Source: a bacterium
GTDB lineage: Bacteria > Sumerlaeota > Sumerlaeia > UBA8349
DNA: 15,065 bases
Direction: 5' to 3'
Assembly (NCBI GenBank): GCA_013203855.1
Contig: JABMPG010000080.1
Location: forward strand, 1 to 15,065
Part shown: in pieces, positions 1 to 8,871 of the stretch
Layout: each line of letters starts with the position of its first letter
Position numbering within the stretch: the stretch's first letter is position 1
Notes under the pieces: model-generated
The model's input: only the letters and a program-made list of their open reading frames with translations
Told to the model about the DNA's origin: nothing
Databases searched by the model: none
Translations under genes and position numbers: made by a program

Positions 1-1
1 G

Positions 2-91
2 ATCGAACGAACAGACAAGGCACTGCTCGACCTGATAAACCACCCCGAAGCAGTGGCAAAAACAACAGCCTCAAACGCTACGGAATTGTGA
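2..91 (+). CDS. C-terminal end of an unidentified protein (partial)
   Basis: Reading frame 2 is open from the first bases to a TGA at 89-91 and gives a 29-residue tail that reads like ordinary soluble protein (it includes DKALLDLINHPEAV and ends ATEL). The start lies outside the window. Frame 1 is also open but gives an Arg/Pro/Ser-rich, less protein-like string. I do not recognise the family. If real, this is the only plus-strand gene seen, and it converges on the minus-strand ATPase relic, overlapping it or abutting it. The call rests on composition alone. Confidence 0.35.
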   Translation: MERTDKALLDLINHPEAVAKTTASNATEL

Positions 92-148
92 GAAACGCTC
101 TAGACTTCAATCCCAGCCTCCCCGACCCCGACGTCGCGCCCCCCCGGG

Positions 149-560
149 CCTCGTCGTTGGATTTCTCAGAATGATAGGCGAGGACGGGATAGAGGTCCTC
201 GATCCGCGCGGCGAAAACCTCCTCCATTTGCTCGCCGATCAACTGATGGAAGATCTTCCGCTGCCGCTCAAGAAGGGACTGATACGCGGTCTCGCGAACG
301 AGGTGATGCCGGAAGAGAAACTCGATCTCGCCGAGGGAGCGCGTCTCTTCCAGAAAATCGAGTCCCTTGAGCGAGTAGAGCCGCGCGAGGAGACCGCCGC
401 GCATTACATCGAAGAGTTCCGTGAGTTCCACGGTGAAGCGCTGGCCCAGAACGGCGCCGCATTGCAGGACCAGTTTCCGCCGGTGGTCGAGGAGGTCGAT
501 GCGGCTCTGGATGATCCCCTTGAGCGAGAGCGGCACCCAAGGAATAAAGCGATCCAGACG
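149..560 (-). pseudogene. Decayed fragment of an AAA/NB-ARC-type ATPase of the adenylate-cyclase or kinase fusion class
   Basis: The minus-strand translation contains a block typical of the region after the ATPase core in multidomain signalling ATPases (cyclase/ATPase/TPR fusions). It has a VPLSLKGIIQSRIDLL segment, then QCGAVLGQRF, then FRHHLVRETAYQSLLERQR, then IEDLYPVLAYHSEKSND. In intact members this joins the P-loop domain to TPR repeats in proteins of around 1000 residues or more. Here only about 130-140 residues remain. Upstream of about 560 the frame meets a TAG with no P-loop or cyclase domain, and after the LAYH segment the similarity stops and the frame runs into unrelated residues. 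A GTG at 534-536 could begin a 152-residue product ending at 78, but there is no good ribosome site. I take it as a relic. Family assignment is by recalled motif resemblance, not alignment. Confidence 0.6.
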
Positions 561-651
561 GAACGATTCGACCTACAAGAGCCCATAGCGCAGTTCTTCT
601 CCTTTTCGGAAGCACACAATCCGATGGCAAACAGCCTACCGTTTTGAGGCC

Positions 652-676
652 GGCGGCGCCCCTTCGGTCCGCCACC
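652..676 (-). terminator. Possible weak hairpin after the subtilase gene
   Basis: Seven base pairs (GGCGGCG at 652-658 with CGCCACC at 670-676, one G-T pair) with an 11-nt loop lie 7 bp beyond the subtilase stop codon. No run of U follows on the minus strand, so it could only be an imperfect or factor-assisted terminator, or a chance GC-rich hairpin. Confidence 0.25.
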
Positions 677-682
677 GAGGTC

Positions 683-3600
683 TTAGTACACGTACACTCC
701 ATCATCGAAGAAGCCCACGATTTCGGGAATGCCATCGCCGTCTACGTCACCTACAAGCCGAAGATGGCGGTCGGGGTCGCAGGCCGGGGTGCTGTTTGAA
801 CCGAAGGCATTGGCCCACTTCTCGGGGGCTGTGAAACTGTCGGCGTGGCCGTCACCTGTGGCGTCGACTCCAAGTGATACATAGACGCCATCGGTCCCTA
901 TCCCAAGGATATCGTCATCACCGTCCCCGTCCATATCCAGCACCCAGCGCGGACACTCCTCTGGGGTCGCCCAGCCCTCGTTTCGGCAGAAGTGGCGTTT
1001 CAGACGTTGCTCTGGCTCCAGGAACTCGGTCCCGTCGCAGATTGAAATCAGCACGCCCCTGTCCCCAAAGCAGACCAAGTCGGCGTAACTGTCCCCGTTC
1101 ACGCTGGCCGTCATGCGCGGATGCAGTGCAATGCGCCAGGCCATGTCGGCGCTGAAATCGCCCTTCCAGCCCTGCGGAGTCAGGTAGGCATCGCCCAAGC
1201 CATCGCCGTCCGTGTCCTCACAAAGACAGATTGCCACCTTCCGTTGGCCAATCCCCACGATGTCCAAGAAGCCGTCACCATTCAGATCCGCGAAAGTCCG
1301 CACGTGCTCGGACGCCTTCCAGCCGTCGTCCTCGTTCCAACCCGCGAACCAGACCGAACCATCCCCGAAAGTGCCGTCGCCGCGGTTCAAGGCCACGGTG
1401 ACCCCGTTCGGACCAAAGCCGGCGATGTCGAGGGCGCCATCGCCATCGATATCCACCACCATTCTCGGGTGTTCGACGTACTGGCCGGGGTACTCCTGGG
1501 CTAGACAGAACTGCTCGGACCCAGACCAGATTTCATCCAGATCGTACGTGCCCGATGTCTCCTCGTCCCGGACTTGCCAGCCGTCCGAGTACGCGAAACC
1601 GTTGATGCGTTTCTCAGGACTGGAGAACCCGGCTCCCGTAGAGAAACCAATGAAAACTCCTCGGTCACCAAATCCCACAATGTCGTCCATTCCATCGTCG
1701 TTCATGTCTGCAACGGCTCGTGGGTGTCTTGCGACTCGCCATCCCATGCTGTAGGTCATCCGAACATCCCAATATCCTTGGTGGGCAAAGGACGAACCCG
1801 AGGACATTGCGACCTGAACGCCGTTGTCGCCAAAGGCAACAATATCATCCTTACCGTCACCATTTACATCCCCGAGGGTCCGGATGTGTTTCGTGGTGCG
1901 ATATGCGGAGTTCCAGCCATACCCGTCCGCCCATTTCTCGGCTCGGACAGCAACCACACAGTTGTGCGTCCCGGTAAACCAGGCGCTCGATCCTGCACTG
2001 TTCGTCGCTTTCACCCGGTACAAGTAGATCCCGTCTGCGATGTTTTCGGCGTAGGATGTGTCTGGGCCGGAGCAGATTTGCACCCAGATAGCCCCATCGT
2101 CACTAGACCGCTCGAGTTCATAAGAAGTGGCGGCACTTGAGGCCGTCCAACTTACCGTGTAGGAACCTCGATTATCGCCGGCAGGATAGTTGATCGATTC
2201 AGGCGGGTCAGGGATAGGAACTGCTCGTGCATATCCGCTATCCGACAGACTGAAAGAGCTAAGATAGGCTGTTCCACTTACCTCCAGCCCGGCTCTGACC
2301 CAGTAGTAATAGGGAGTCTCGGATGTTACCGTGGCATCGTCTGCGGTCGTGCCAGCCGTAACCAGGAGTCGTGCGGCGGCATTTACGCTATCCGAGGTGT
2401 TGCGGTACACCTCATAGTAGTTTGCCCCGAGAACAGAACTCCACGACACTTGCACCTTGTCCGTGTAGACGCCATCGCTCGCGGACACGCCCGTCGGAGC
2501 GGCAATCGATACCACGTTCGAGGTGCGGCCGGAGAATACCGGTGTCCATTGAACAGCGTTGTTGCCGAAATCGACCAGATCTACGATGTAATAGTAGGTC
2601 TTCTGATCGATAAGTCCTGCGTCGAGGTAGGACGTTCCGTGGACAGTCGCGGGGTTTATCCTTTGGAATGTTCCCGGAATTCCGGAAGCGCTGCGCCGAA
2701 TATTGTAACCCAGAACACCCACGGGACTGCCCACCTCAGACCATCCCACACTCAAGAATCCGCTCCCAGCTGGCAACACACCACCATTGTTCGCGGCCAG
2801 CCCTCCAGACGTGTCGATTTCAAAGAGATGGGCAGTGTCGTCGGGGACCACAAACCCGTCAGCAGCCCGGGCGCTAGATACCTTGATGGTGTTCACACCG
2901 TCGCCAGTGTCTCCCTGAACAGCGAACCGTCCCTGCCAGGTCCTACCGGCGGCAAGCCAGCCCGGATCAGGCTGAACCACATGGCTTTCATAGGGCGCAG
3001 CCAGGCCAAAGGTAACCGCAATGATCGATGAGGACGGGTTCGTATCCATCGTCTCGCTAAATGTGAGCGTGAACCGGGCGAACCCAACGTTGACCGCGCT
3101 GTCGAGGTTTGGTTCGACTGACCGAAGGAACGCGGGGGTAAGGTTGCTCGGCGCATTGTCCATGAACGCCGAAGCTGGCGGCCACACGTCAAAGAACCCG
3201 CTGCCCGAGTTGTCAAAGAAATCCTGAGCAAAGCTGAGGTCCGATGGATAGGTCTTGCCCGTAATCTCGCTGACGTTGACCAAGTCCCACCAGTTCGACT
3301 CGAAGTCAACCCGACCGGAAGTGGCCACCGTATCCTTGATCTGGATTCCATTTCCGCTGAGCCAGTCATTACCGTAGACGTTGCTGTTGTTGAGGGAGAG
3401 AAGGTCTTGGGTGCCGATGCCGGCGTTATGGAGAATCGAACAGTCGCTGGCGGCCACAGTCCGGCCGGTCGAGAAGACGCCGAAGCCGCCGTTGCCGATG
3501 ATCCAGGAGTCCCGGAGCGAGTCTGGCGCTCTGACACCGTCGTCCGTGTTGCCGACGATCGTACTCGACTCGACCCCGCCACCGGAGATGCCCCGGCCGG

Positions 3601-6600
3601 TGTTGAAGGCGGCGTAGGTCCCAGTGATCGTGGCCGCGCCCTCGATTCCCGGCGCGTTCCGCACCACGGCGCAGTTCGTCACCGTCTGAACGCCAATTAC
3701 CGCGGTGCCGCTGTTTCCGATAATCCGTGTGTCGGAAACCACGGAAGCGCCTGAGCCAGTCACGCCCACCCCTGTGTTGTCCTCCACGATGCACCCCGTC
3801 ACGCTCGAACCGGCGGTTACGATACCGCCTTCACCGTTGCTCGAGGCCGCGCATCCGTCGATCGTTCCCCCGCCGCTGATCTCGATGCCGACGCCGCCGT
3901 TGCGGAGAGCGACCGAGTCGGTGACGTTCCCGCTGCTGGTGACAATGCCCTTCCCACTGTTTTCCCGGGCCATCACGCGCAGGGCGGACCCGAACAGAAC
4001 CGCGCCCGTCCCGCCATTGAGAATCGATGTGCAATCCGTCGCGGTGGTGGCCGTCAGACCCTCCGAACCGTTTCCACGAGCGGTGCAACTCGTCAGAGAG
4101 CCCCCGATGATCCCCTTGCCGTTGTTGTGCGAAGCGAAGCAACTTTCCAGATCGCAGTCCGGTGCGTCCAGCCCCGGCCCGGCGTTGAGCGTCGCGGTCG
4201 TGCCGGAAATCTCGGCGCCGGCAGTGGACCACAGGCCGTAACCGGTGTTCCTCTGAAGGAGACAGTTCGAGAAGAACGTGGCGTCACATTCGTTGAGAAG
4301 CCCTGTTCCGTTCTCCACGATCAGGTTTTCGAATCGGGCATCCGTGGTGTGCGCCGTGACCCACAGACGTCCCCACGCTCGACCGGGCGCGGCTGAAAAA
4401 CTGTACTCGTCGGCGCCCATGTCGCAGCCCAGCCCAGCCCGCACATTTCCTTCTATGTCCTGGACCGGCAAGCCAGCGCCATAGGTCGGATCATCGGGCC
4501 CCACCCCTGCGCCGATGCACGGCGAGGTGGGCTTTAGCCGGTACTCGAAGACCTCCCAAGACTGGGGAGCGGATACCGTTCCGTTCCGGGTCGCGTCCCC
4601 CACAACAACCAGGGTGTCCGCCGTGTTGGACATGACGACATAGGGCACGTCGTTCAGGTAGAGAATCCCGCCCATCAGGCTGTCCGGTTCGAGGGAACCT
4701 TCAGAATCCGTCAGAATGGATCGGCACCCCTTGGACTGGTACTCGATAGCGGATACAACGCCCCAGGCCACCCCGCCGTCAAACTGGGGATCGGCATCGA
4801 TATTGCCCGTTCCTGCTCCGGACCACCCTCCTTCGATGTCACAGCTCACCAGAACCGAGATCAGGTCCGCAAATACGTTCCCGCCGGAGTTTCCGCAAAT
4901 GATATTGTTCACGATCGGCAACAGGGAGAGGTAACCGCTGGAACATTCGATCCCCCCGCCTTCAGGCGCCGAGTTGCCAACGATCGTGTTGTTTCGAAGG
5001 GCCAGGGCAGAAGCCGGGAAGAAGTATATGCCGCCCCCATGGTGACCGGCGGAGTTGTCCACGATGATGTTGTTCGAGATCTCGCCCGTCCCGGAATTGT
5101 CACAGTCGATGGCCACGCCACGATTGCTGGCGTAGTTGCCGATGATCCGGTTGCTGGAGATCACGGGCCATGAAAGGAAAGTGCAGAATATCGCTCCTCC
5201 AGTTCCGGCCTGGTTGTCGATGATGGTGTTGTTCGTGATCTGAAGGCTCGAGTTTTCGTAGCAGTAAACAGCACCCCCCACCTGCCCCTTTGCGTCACCA
5301 CGGGTCATCAGGAAACCGTCCACTCGGCCGCCGCCTACGGACATTATCGCCCTTGCCTGGTTGGCACCGTCCAGAATGGCAACGTGTCTGACAATGTCCC
5401 GCGTCCACCCGCGGTCCTCGAAACCGCCAAACAGATCGATGTAACCATGCAACGTGATCGCGGATCCAGGAGACGCGCCCCGGTAGACCCCCTCCGCGAC
5501 CAGAACGGCATATCGATTCGTCCCGGAAGCGTCCTGGATCTTGTCCACCGAGCGGTCCACGCTGGCCCAGGGCCTGGCCCGGGAACCATCGCCTGTCTTG
5601 TCCGAGCCCGTCGCGGCCGAAATGTAGCGAACCTGCTGGTAGGCACCAAGATCCACCGCTTCCGTTCTCGGTCCAATCGCCCCCGCCTCCCCCATGCGGC
5701 TCCCATACGGAAGGGTGGAAGTGAACCGGATCGGGGATTCCGGCGTCCCTACGGCAGTCAGGTTGGTCGTGAAGCCGGGAAGGCCGACCTGGATGTCCAC
5801 GCCGGGATCGACCTTGACGAGGGTGCCGGGCTCGATGGTCACGTCGCCGTAGATGACGAGGTTGCCCGTGACGTGATAGGTGCGGTCGGCGGTGAAATCG
5901 GTTTTCTTTGCGCCGGAAAGCGTGACCTCGTCCTCGACGGGGAGGTCGAACGCGAGGGTGTCGCTGAAACCGTCGTCGCCCACGAGCGCGAGGCTGAACG
6001 GGACGTCCTGGACACCAGCCGTGTCGTTTACGACGATTGAAACGAATGGGTCGGTAGCGTTGTCGGAAGGCTTGGCGTGCTCGATGACGGACCAGGTAGC
6101 AGTGGGATCCGCAATGGAACCGATGTCGGCCGAAGTGGTCGCGAGCGTGGCTGTCACGTTCCGCACGGCGGCCTTCCCAGAAGAGAGCGTCACGACGATC
6201 CGCGCCGTCTCGCCCCGGTCCAAGGCGCCGTCGTCGTCGTTGTCAGCGTCGTAGGACGGATCGTCATCCACCCGCACGGACTGGACCTCGACCTGGGGAA
6301 CCATGGCGGTTTCGAGGGCGGCCTGGGCCCGGAGGACGCCGTAACCCTGCCCGTCGTATGGGCTGAAGGTGGCGCTCTTCTGCGCGGCTCGGTGGAGATG
6401 ATCCCGAATCGCCGGCCCGGTCTGATCCGGGTACTTCGCCTTCAGGAGCGCCGCCACGCCCGAGACCATCGGCGCCGCGAAGGATGTCCCCGAGCCGTAG
6501 GTGCCGTTGTACTGCGAGCCGGGGATGGTCGAGAACACCGTGTCGCCCGGCGCGACAAGTTCGACCAAACTATCGTCGAGGCCGTCGTAGTTCGAGAAGG

Positions 6601-7729
6601 AAGCGCGCGTCTGGCCGTCATCCGCCAGGGCCCCAACGCCGATCACGTAGTCGTAGGAAGCGGGATAGACCGGCAGGTCGCCCTGGTTCTCGTTCCCCGC
6701 CGCCGCCACGAGCAGCACACCTGCGTCCGAAGCGGCCTGGCAGGCGGTCTCGAGCGCCTGGCTCTGGCCGCTGAACCGCAGGCTCATGTTGACGACGTGG
6801 GCGCCGTGGGCCACGGCCCAATTGACCGCCGAGGCCACGTCCGCCGTCGTGATCACGCCCGAGGGATCGGTCACGTCAAGCGACAGAATCGAGCAGCCGA
6901 AAGCGACCCCCGCGATCCCCTCGGCATTCCCGGCCGCCGCGCCGATGATCCCCGCCACGCGCGTGCCGTGGCCCAAGTCGTCAAAGACGTTCGCGTTGCC
7001 GTCCACGAAGTTCCACGAGTTGGCCAGGTCGAGCGCCGGAGCGAGGTCGGGATGATAGCGCTCGACGCCCGAGTCGATCACCGCGACCACGACCGAGGCG
7101 TCCGCGCCCTCCTGGACTTCCCAAGCCTGCTCAATGCCAATCAGCGAGAGGTCGGCGGAGGTTTGGGCATAGAGCGGGTCGGCCGGCGCATAGCAGAGAG
7201 AGCCCTGCCAGTTCGGTTCGGCATAGATCACATTCGGATCGGCTGCATATTCCACGCGGACCGCCTCAATGTCGATGGAAGGGTCAAATCGCAGGACCCA
7301 GAGGGAGGATTCGGCGGGTAGGACAGCCGGGGTGGCGGATTGGATGGATGGAACGGGGCCGGTGAAGGGGCCCTTGCCTCGGGTGGGCCTCGGCGGTTCG
7401 AAGAGCGGCTTGGCCGCCCGGAGGTGATGCTTGCCATCGAGTGAGCGTAGCGTTTCGGGGCGCGCAGCCGGAGTGGCGGCCTCGGACGCCGGGCGGAAGG
7501 AGTAGGCTGTTCCAGGACGGATAGTCTGCTTGCCCTCCTGTTCCGCCCCGTTCGGCATCATCGCGCCTTCATCGGCCGACGGAATCTCCACCGGCGAGCG
7601 GTACTTGACGATCAACTCTCCGGGCCGCGCCAAGGGCTTTCGGGGTCCTGCCGCATCGACCGACGCGCACCAGGCGAGCAGAACGAACAGAGAAATTAAC
7701 GAGATCGGGTTGAACCAGAAACGGCGCAT
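683..7729 (-). CDS. Giant secreted subtilisin-like protease (S8) with nested beta-helix, Ig/FN3 and C-terminal FG-GAP propeller
   Basis: 2348 residues from the ATG at 7727-7729. This start is preferred because AAGGA sits 8 nt upstream and a signal peptide follows directly (basic MRRFWF, hydrophobic ISLISLFVLLAW, likely cleavage near SVDA/AG). An in-frame ATG at 7814-7816 would add 29 poorly protein-like residues in front of it. In order: propeptide about 27-180; S8 protease about 180-475 with catalytic Asp219 (AVIDSG), His254 (GHGT) and Ser416 (GTSFAAP) and oxyanion Asn346; CARDB-like segment about 482-600 (DNDDDG..DRGE); beta-helix sheets about 605-1470 with a second helix module nested inside; Big_5-like Ig about 1526-1636; three FN3 domains about 1646-1926; seven FG-GAP/EF-hand-like D-x-N/D-G-D-G repeats at about 1954, 2008, 2093, 2148, 2209, 2265 and 2328. 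It ends GVYVY with no PEP-CTERM, LPXTG, T9SS or membrane anchor. All catalytic residues are present, so an active, secreted, calcium-binding protease that handles extracellular polymers or adhesion is likely; the substrate is unknown. Confidence 0.93.
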   Translation of the reverse strand: MRRFWFNPISLISLFVLLAWCASVDAAGPRKPLARPGELIVKYRSPVEIPSADEGAMMPNGAEQEGKQTIRPGTAYSFRPASEAATPAARPETLRSLDGKHHLRAAKPLFEPPRPTRGKGPFTGPVPSIQSATPAVLPAESSLWVLRFDPSIDIEAVRVEYAADPNVIYAEPNWQGSLCYAPADPLYAQTSADLSLIGIEQAWEVQEGADASVVVAVIDSGVERYHPDLAPALDLANSWNFVDGNANVFDDLGHGTRVAGIIGAAAGNAEGIAGVAFGCSILSLDVTDPSGVITTADVASAVNWAVAHGAHVVNMSLRFSGQSQALETACQAASDAGVLLVAAAGNENQGDLPVYPASYDYVIGVGALADDGQTRASFSNYDGLDDSLVELVAPGDTVFSTIPGSQYNGTYGSGTSFAAPMVSGVAALLKAKYPDQTGPAIRDHLHRAAQKSATFSPYDGQGYGVLRAQAALETAMVPQVEVQSVRVDDDPSYDADNDDDGALDRGETARIVVTLSSGKAAVRNVTATLATTSADIGSIADPTATWSVIEHAKPSDNATDPFVSIVVNDTAGVQDVPFSLALVGDDGFSDTLAFDLPVEDEVTLSGAKKTDFTADRTYHVTGNLVIYGDVTIEPGTLVKVDPGVDIQVGLPGFTTNLTAVGTPESPIRFTSTLPYGSRMGEAGAIGPRTEAVDLGAYQQVRYISAATGSDKTGDGSRARPWASVDRSVDKIQDASGTNRYAVLVAEGVYRGASPGSAITLHGYIDLFGGFEDRGWTRDIVRHVAILDGANQARAIMSVGGGRVDGFLMTRGDAKGQVGGAVYCYENSSLQITNNTIIDNQAGTGGAIFCTFLSWPVISSNRIIGNYASNRGVAIDCDNSGTGEISNNIIVDNSAGHHGGGIYFFPASALALRNNTIVGNSAPEGGGIECSSGYLSLLPIVNNIICGNSGGNVFADLISVLVSCDIEGGWSGAGTGNIDADPQFDGGVAWGVVSAIEYQSKGCRSILTDSEGSLEPDSLMGGILYLNDVPYVVMSNTADTLVVVGDATRNGTVSAPQSWEVFEYRLKPTSPCIGAGVGPDDPTYGAGLPVQDIEGNVRAGLGCDMGADEYSFSAAPGRAWGRLWVTAHTTDARFENLIVENGTGLLNECDATFFSNCLLQRNTGYGLWSTAGAEISGTTATLNAGPGLDAPDCDLESCFASHNNGKGIIGGSLTSCTARGNGSEGLTATTATDCTSILNGGTGAVLFGSALRVMARENSGKGIVTSSGNVTDSVALRNGGVGIEISGGGTIDGCAASSNGEGGIVTAGSSVTGCIVEDNTGVGVTGSGASVVSDTRIIGNSGTAVIGVQTVTNCAVVRNAPGIEGAATITGTYAAFNTGRGISGGGVESSTIVGNTDDGVRAPDSLRDSWIIGNGGFGVFSTGRTVAASDCSILHNAGIGTQDLLSLNNSNVYGNDWLSGNGIQIKDTVATSGRVDFESNWWDLVNVSEITGKTYPSDLSFAQDFFDNSGSGFFDVWPPASAFMDNAPSNLTPAFLRSVEPNLDSAVNVGFARFTLTFSETMDTNPSSSIIAVTFGLAAPYESHVVQPDPGWLAAGRTWQGRFAVQGDTGDGVNTIKVSSARAADGFVVPDDTAHLFEIDTSGGLAANNGGVLPAGSGFLSVGWSEVGSPVGVLGYNIRRSASGIPGTFQRINPATVHGTSYLDAGLIDQKTYYYIVDLVDFGNNAVQWTPVFSGRTSNVVSIAAPTGVSASDGVYTDKVQVSWSSVLGANYYEVYRNTSDSVNAAARLLVTAGTTADDATVTSETPYYYWVRAGLEVSGTAYLSSFSLSDSGYARAVPIPDPPESINYPAGDNRGSYTVSWTASSAATSYELERSSDDGAIWVQICSGPDTSYAENIADGIYLYRVKATNSAGSSAWFTGTHNCVVAVRAEKWADGYGWNSAYRTTKHIRTLGDVNGDGKDDIVAFGDNGVQVAMSSGSSFAHQGYWDVRMTYSMGWRVARHPRAVADMNDDGMDDIVGFGDRGVFIGFSTGAGFSSPEKRINGFAYSDGWQVRDEETSGTYDLDEIWSGSEQFCLAQEYPGQYVEHPRMVVDIDGDGALDIAGFGPNGVTVALNRGDGTFGDGSVWFAGWNEDDGWKASEHVRTFADLNGDGFLDIVGIGQRKVAICLCEDTDGDGLGDAYLTPQGWKGDFSADMAWRIALHPRMTASVNGDSYADLVCFGDRGVLISICDGTEFLEPEQRLKRHFCRNEGWATPEECPRWVLDMDGDGDDDILGIGTDGVYVSLGVDATGDGHADSFTAPEKWANAFGSNSTPACDPDRHLRLVGDVDGDGIPEIVGFFDDGVYVY

Positions 7730-7737
7730 GCGGCAGA

Positions 7738-7742
7738 TCCTT
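7738..7742 (-). promoter_or_regulatory. Ribosome-binding site deciding the subtilase start
   Basis: AAGGA on the minus strand, 8 nt before the ATG at 7727-7729. It supports the start immediately before the signal peptide over the ATG 87 bp upstream. Confidence 0.7.
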
Positions 7743-7868
7743 CCGTACGGTGAAATGTCAAGAGGCAGAAGCCCCGTTTGCTTACCAACGACGCGGAATG
7801 TCCGCTTCCGGGACAAACCATCTTCTTCAATGCTTGGATCGTGCGCTTACAGAGTATGGACGAGATCT

Positions 7869-8180
7869 TCAATGCTCGCTCGCATGGTAGCCCTCCGTCG
7901 CGAGACTTCGCAACCAATTCTTGAAGTTTGTGCCAAAACGAAACTCATAGGTCCGCGACTCCGACAGGCCCCGTTTCGGATCGTCATTCCGTCGGCTCTG
8001 GAAAAACCGGCAGCACCCTAGGCCATAGGGGAGGGTCAGCCAGAGAAACGGCGATTTGCGATAGCGAAAAACCGCCCCGCACGAGCACGACGGCCCCGTG
8101 ATCCGCTCGCCGCAGAACAGACAGTACTTGATCAGTTCCTCCGGCGGCAGGTGTGAGAGAGCGGGATTCTGGAATGACAT
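7869..8180 (-). CDS. Small zinc-ribbon protein of unknown function
   Basis: 103 residues. GAGGG lies 8 nt before the ATG. The N-terminal third holds a compact zinc-ribbon pattern: Cys20-x2-Cys23, then Cys32-x-Cys34 (YCLFCGERI...CSCGAVFRY). This resembles the small treble-clef or ribbon modules found in phage and island proteins. A short hydrophobic stretch (PFLWLTLPYGLGCC) follows, then a basic C-terminus with no recognisable fold; the last 50 residues may be poorly conserved. It lies 73 bp after the HTH gene (8254-8532), same strand, so probably co-transcribed with it, and 139 bp before the subtilase gene. The overlapping frame at 7984-8235 lacks this pattern. Role unknown; DNA, RNA or protein binding through zinc is an inference. 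Confidence 0.55.
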   Translation of the reverse strand: MSFQNPALSHLPPEELIKYCLFCGERITGPSCSCGAVFRYRKSPFLWLTLPYGLGCCRFFQSRRNDDPKRGLSESRTYEFRFGTNFKNWLRSLATEGYHASEH

Positions 8181-8253
8181 GGGCGTTTCCCTCGACGGAA
8201 AAAGAGATCGAACAACTCAACGGCGGCATCGGCACGGCGCGGGGCGCGTGGCC

Positions 8254-8532
8254 TCACGCCGATAGTTCGTCATCAGCGGCGGCCGAATCTTCCTCTCCGC
8301 CATCGCCCCGGGGTTCTTCCTCCGGGTCCCGATGCTTCCGCTCCAGCCAGGTCTTGATCTCGCCCGGATCGAACCGGTACGAAGTGTTCAGGCTGAAATG
8401 GGGAATCTTCCGCGACTTGCACCATCGATAGATCGTGTGCTCACCGACCCCCAGATACTCCGCCAGGTCTGTCGCGCTCAAGAGACGCTCCGGCAGCCCC
8501 GCCTTACCCGACTTGTCCTTACTCTTCGCCAT
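8254..8532 (-). CDS. HTH_17 (AlpA/excisionase/MerR-like) DNA-binding protein
   Basis: 92 residues with GGAGG 8 nt before the ATG. Residues 18-66 are a classic excisionase-type winged helix-turn-helix: LLSATDLAEYLGV (helix 2), EHTIYRWCKSRKIPHF (recognition helix and turn), then the wing YRFDPGEIKTWLE. The C-terminal 25 residues are acidic and disordered (EEEPRGDGGEEDS...). Proteins of this type act as excisionases or as activators/repressors of mobile-element operons. It heads a small minus-strand group with the zinc-ribbon gene and is preceded by a long non-coding stretch rich in 10-bp-spaced repeats, which are candidate operators for itself or a related HTH protein. It is a distant paralogue of the HTH protein at 12880-13086. 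Domain call firm, role inferred. Confidence 0.85.
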   Translation of the reverse strand: MAKSKDKSGKAGLPERLLSATDLAEYLGVGEHTIYRWCKSRKIPHFSLNTSYRFDPGEIKTWLERKHRDPEEEPRGDGGEEDSAAADDELSA

Positions 8533-8629
8533 GACCGTGCCCTCCAGAAAACCAACTGTCTTGTATCCTGATCAATGGATCGCACAGGTCCTTTAATATT
8601 GCAAGAGAAAAGCATCACATATTGTGGAT

Positions 8630-8646
8630 TGTCCATTACTGTCCAT
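8630..8646. repeat. Direct repeat pair TGTCCAT, 10-bp period
   Basis: TGTCCAT at 8630-8636 and 8640-8646, about 100 bp upstream of the HTH start. The first copy also forms a small palindrome (TGGA-3-TCCA, 8625-8635). One helical turn apart, as for cooperative protein binding. Confidence 0.5.
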
Positions 8647-8733
8647 GCCCTCAACGAGTTTCAGACGAGAAACCCGAAAGCAGATTTCCCCCGGCGGGAT
8701 GAAAAAAGCGTGGGGCAAAAAACGTAAATGTCC

Positions 8734-8749
8734 TGTTTTGTCATGTTTT
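8734..8749. repeat. Direct repeat pair TGTTTT, 10-bp period
   Basis: TGTTTT at 8734-8739 and 8744-8749. Low sequence complexity, so weaker than its neighbours, but with the same 10-bp spacing. Confidence 0.35.
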
Positions 8750-8871
8750 CAGATGGCCGGGGCCAGTCCCGAGAGGATCTTGTCCCTATGAAGGGTCGGA
8801 CACGCTATCGGGGGTCAGTTCGACGGACGCAGCCGACTCGCGGCACGGAAAAAGACAGAACCCATCTGGCC

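Noticed and set aside
6077..7321. A 414-codon plus-strand open frame
   Set aside because: It is antisense to the well-supported protease domain, is rich in Arg/Gly/Val/His as GC-rich shadows are, and has no domain or ribosome site.
7730..7816. Longer start for the subtilase
   Set aside because: It would bury the signal peptide behind 29 residues, and the AAGGA site points to the ATG at 7729.
7824..7876. Repeated TCTTCAATGCT (7824-7834 and 7866-7876) upstream of the subtilase
   Set aside because: Real 11-bp repeat, but one copy overlaps the 3' end of the zinc-ribbon gene, and there is no further structure to suggest a function.
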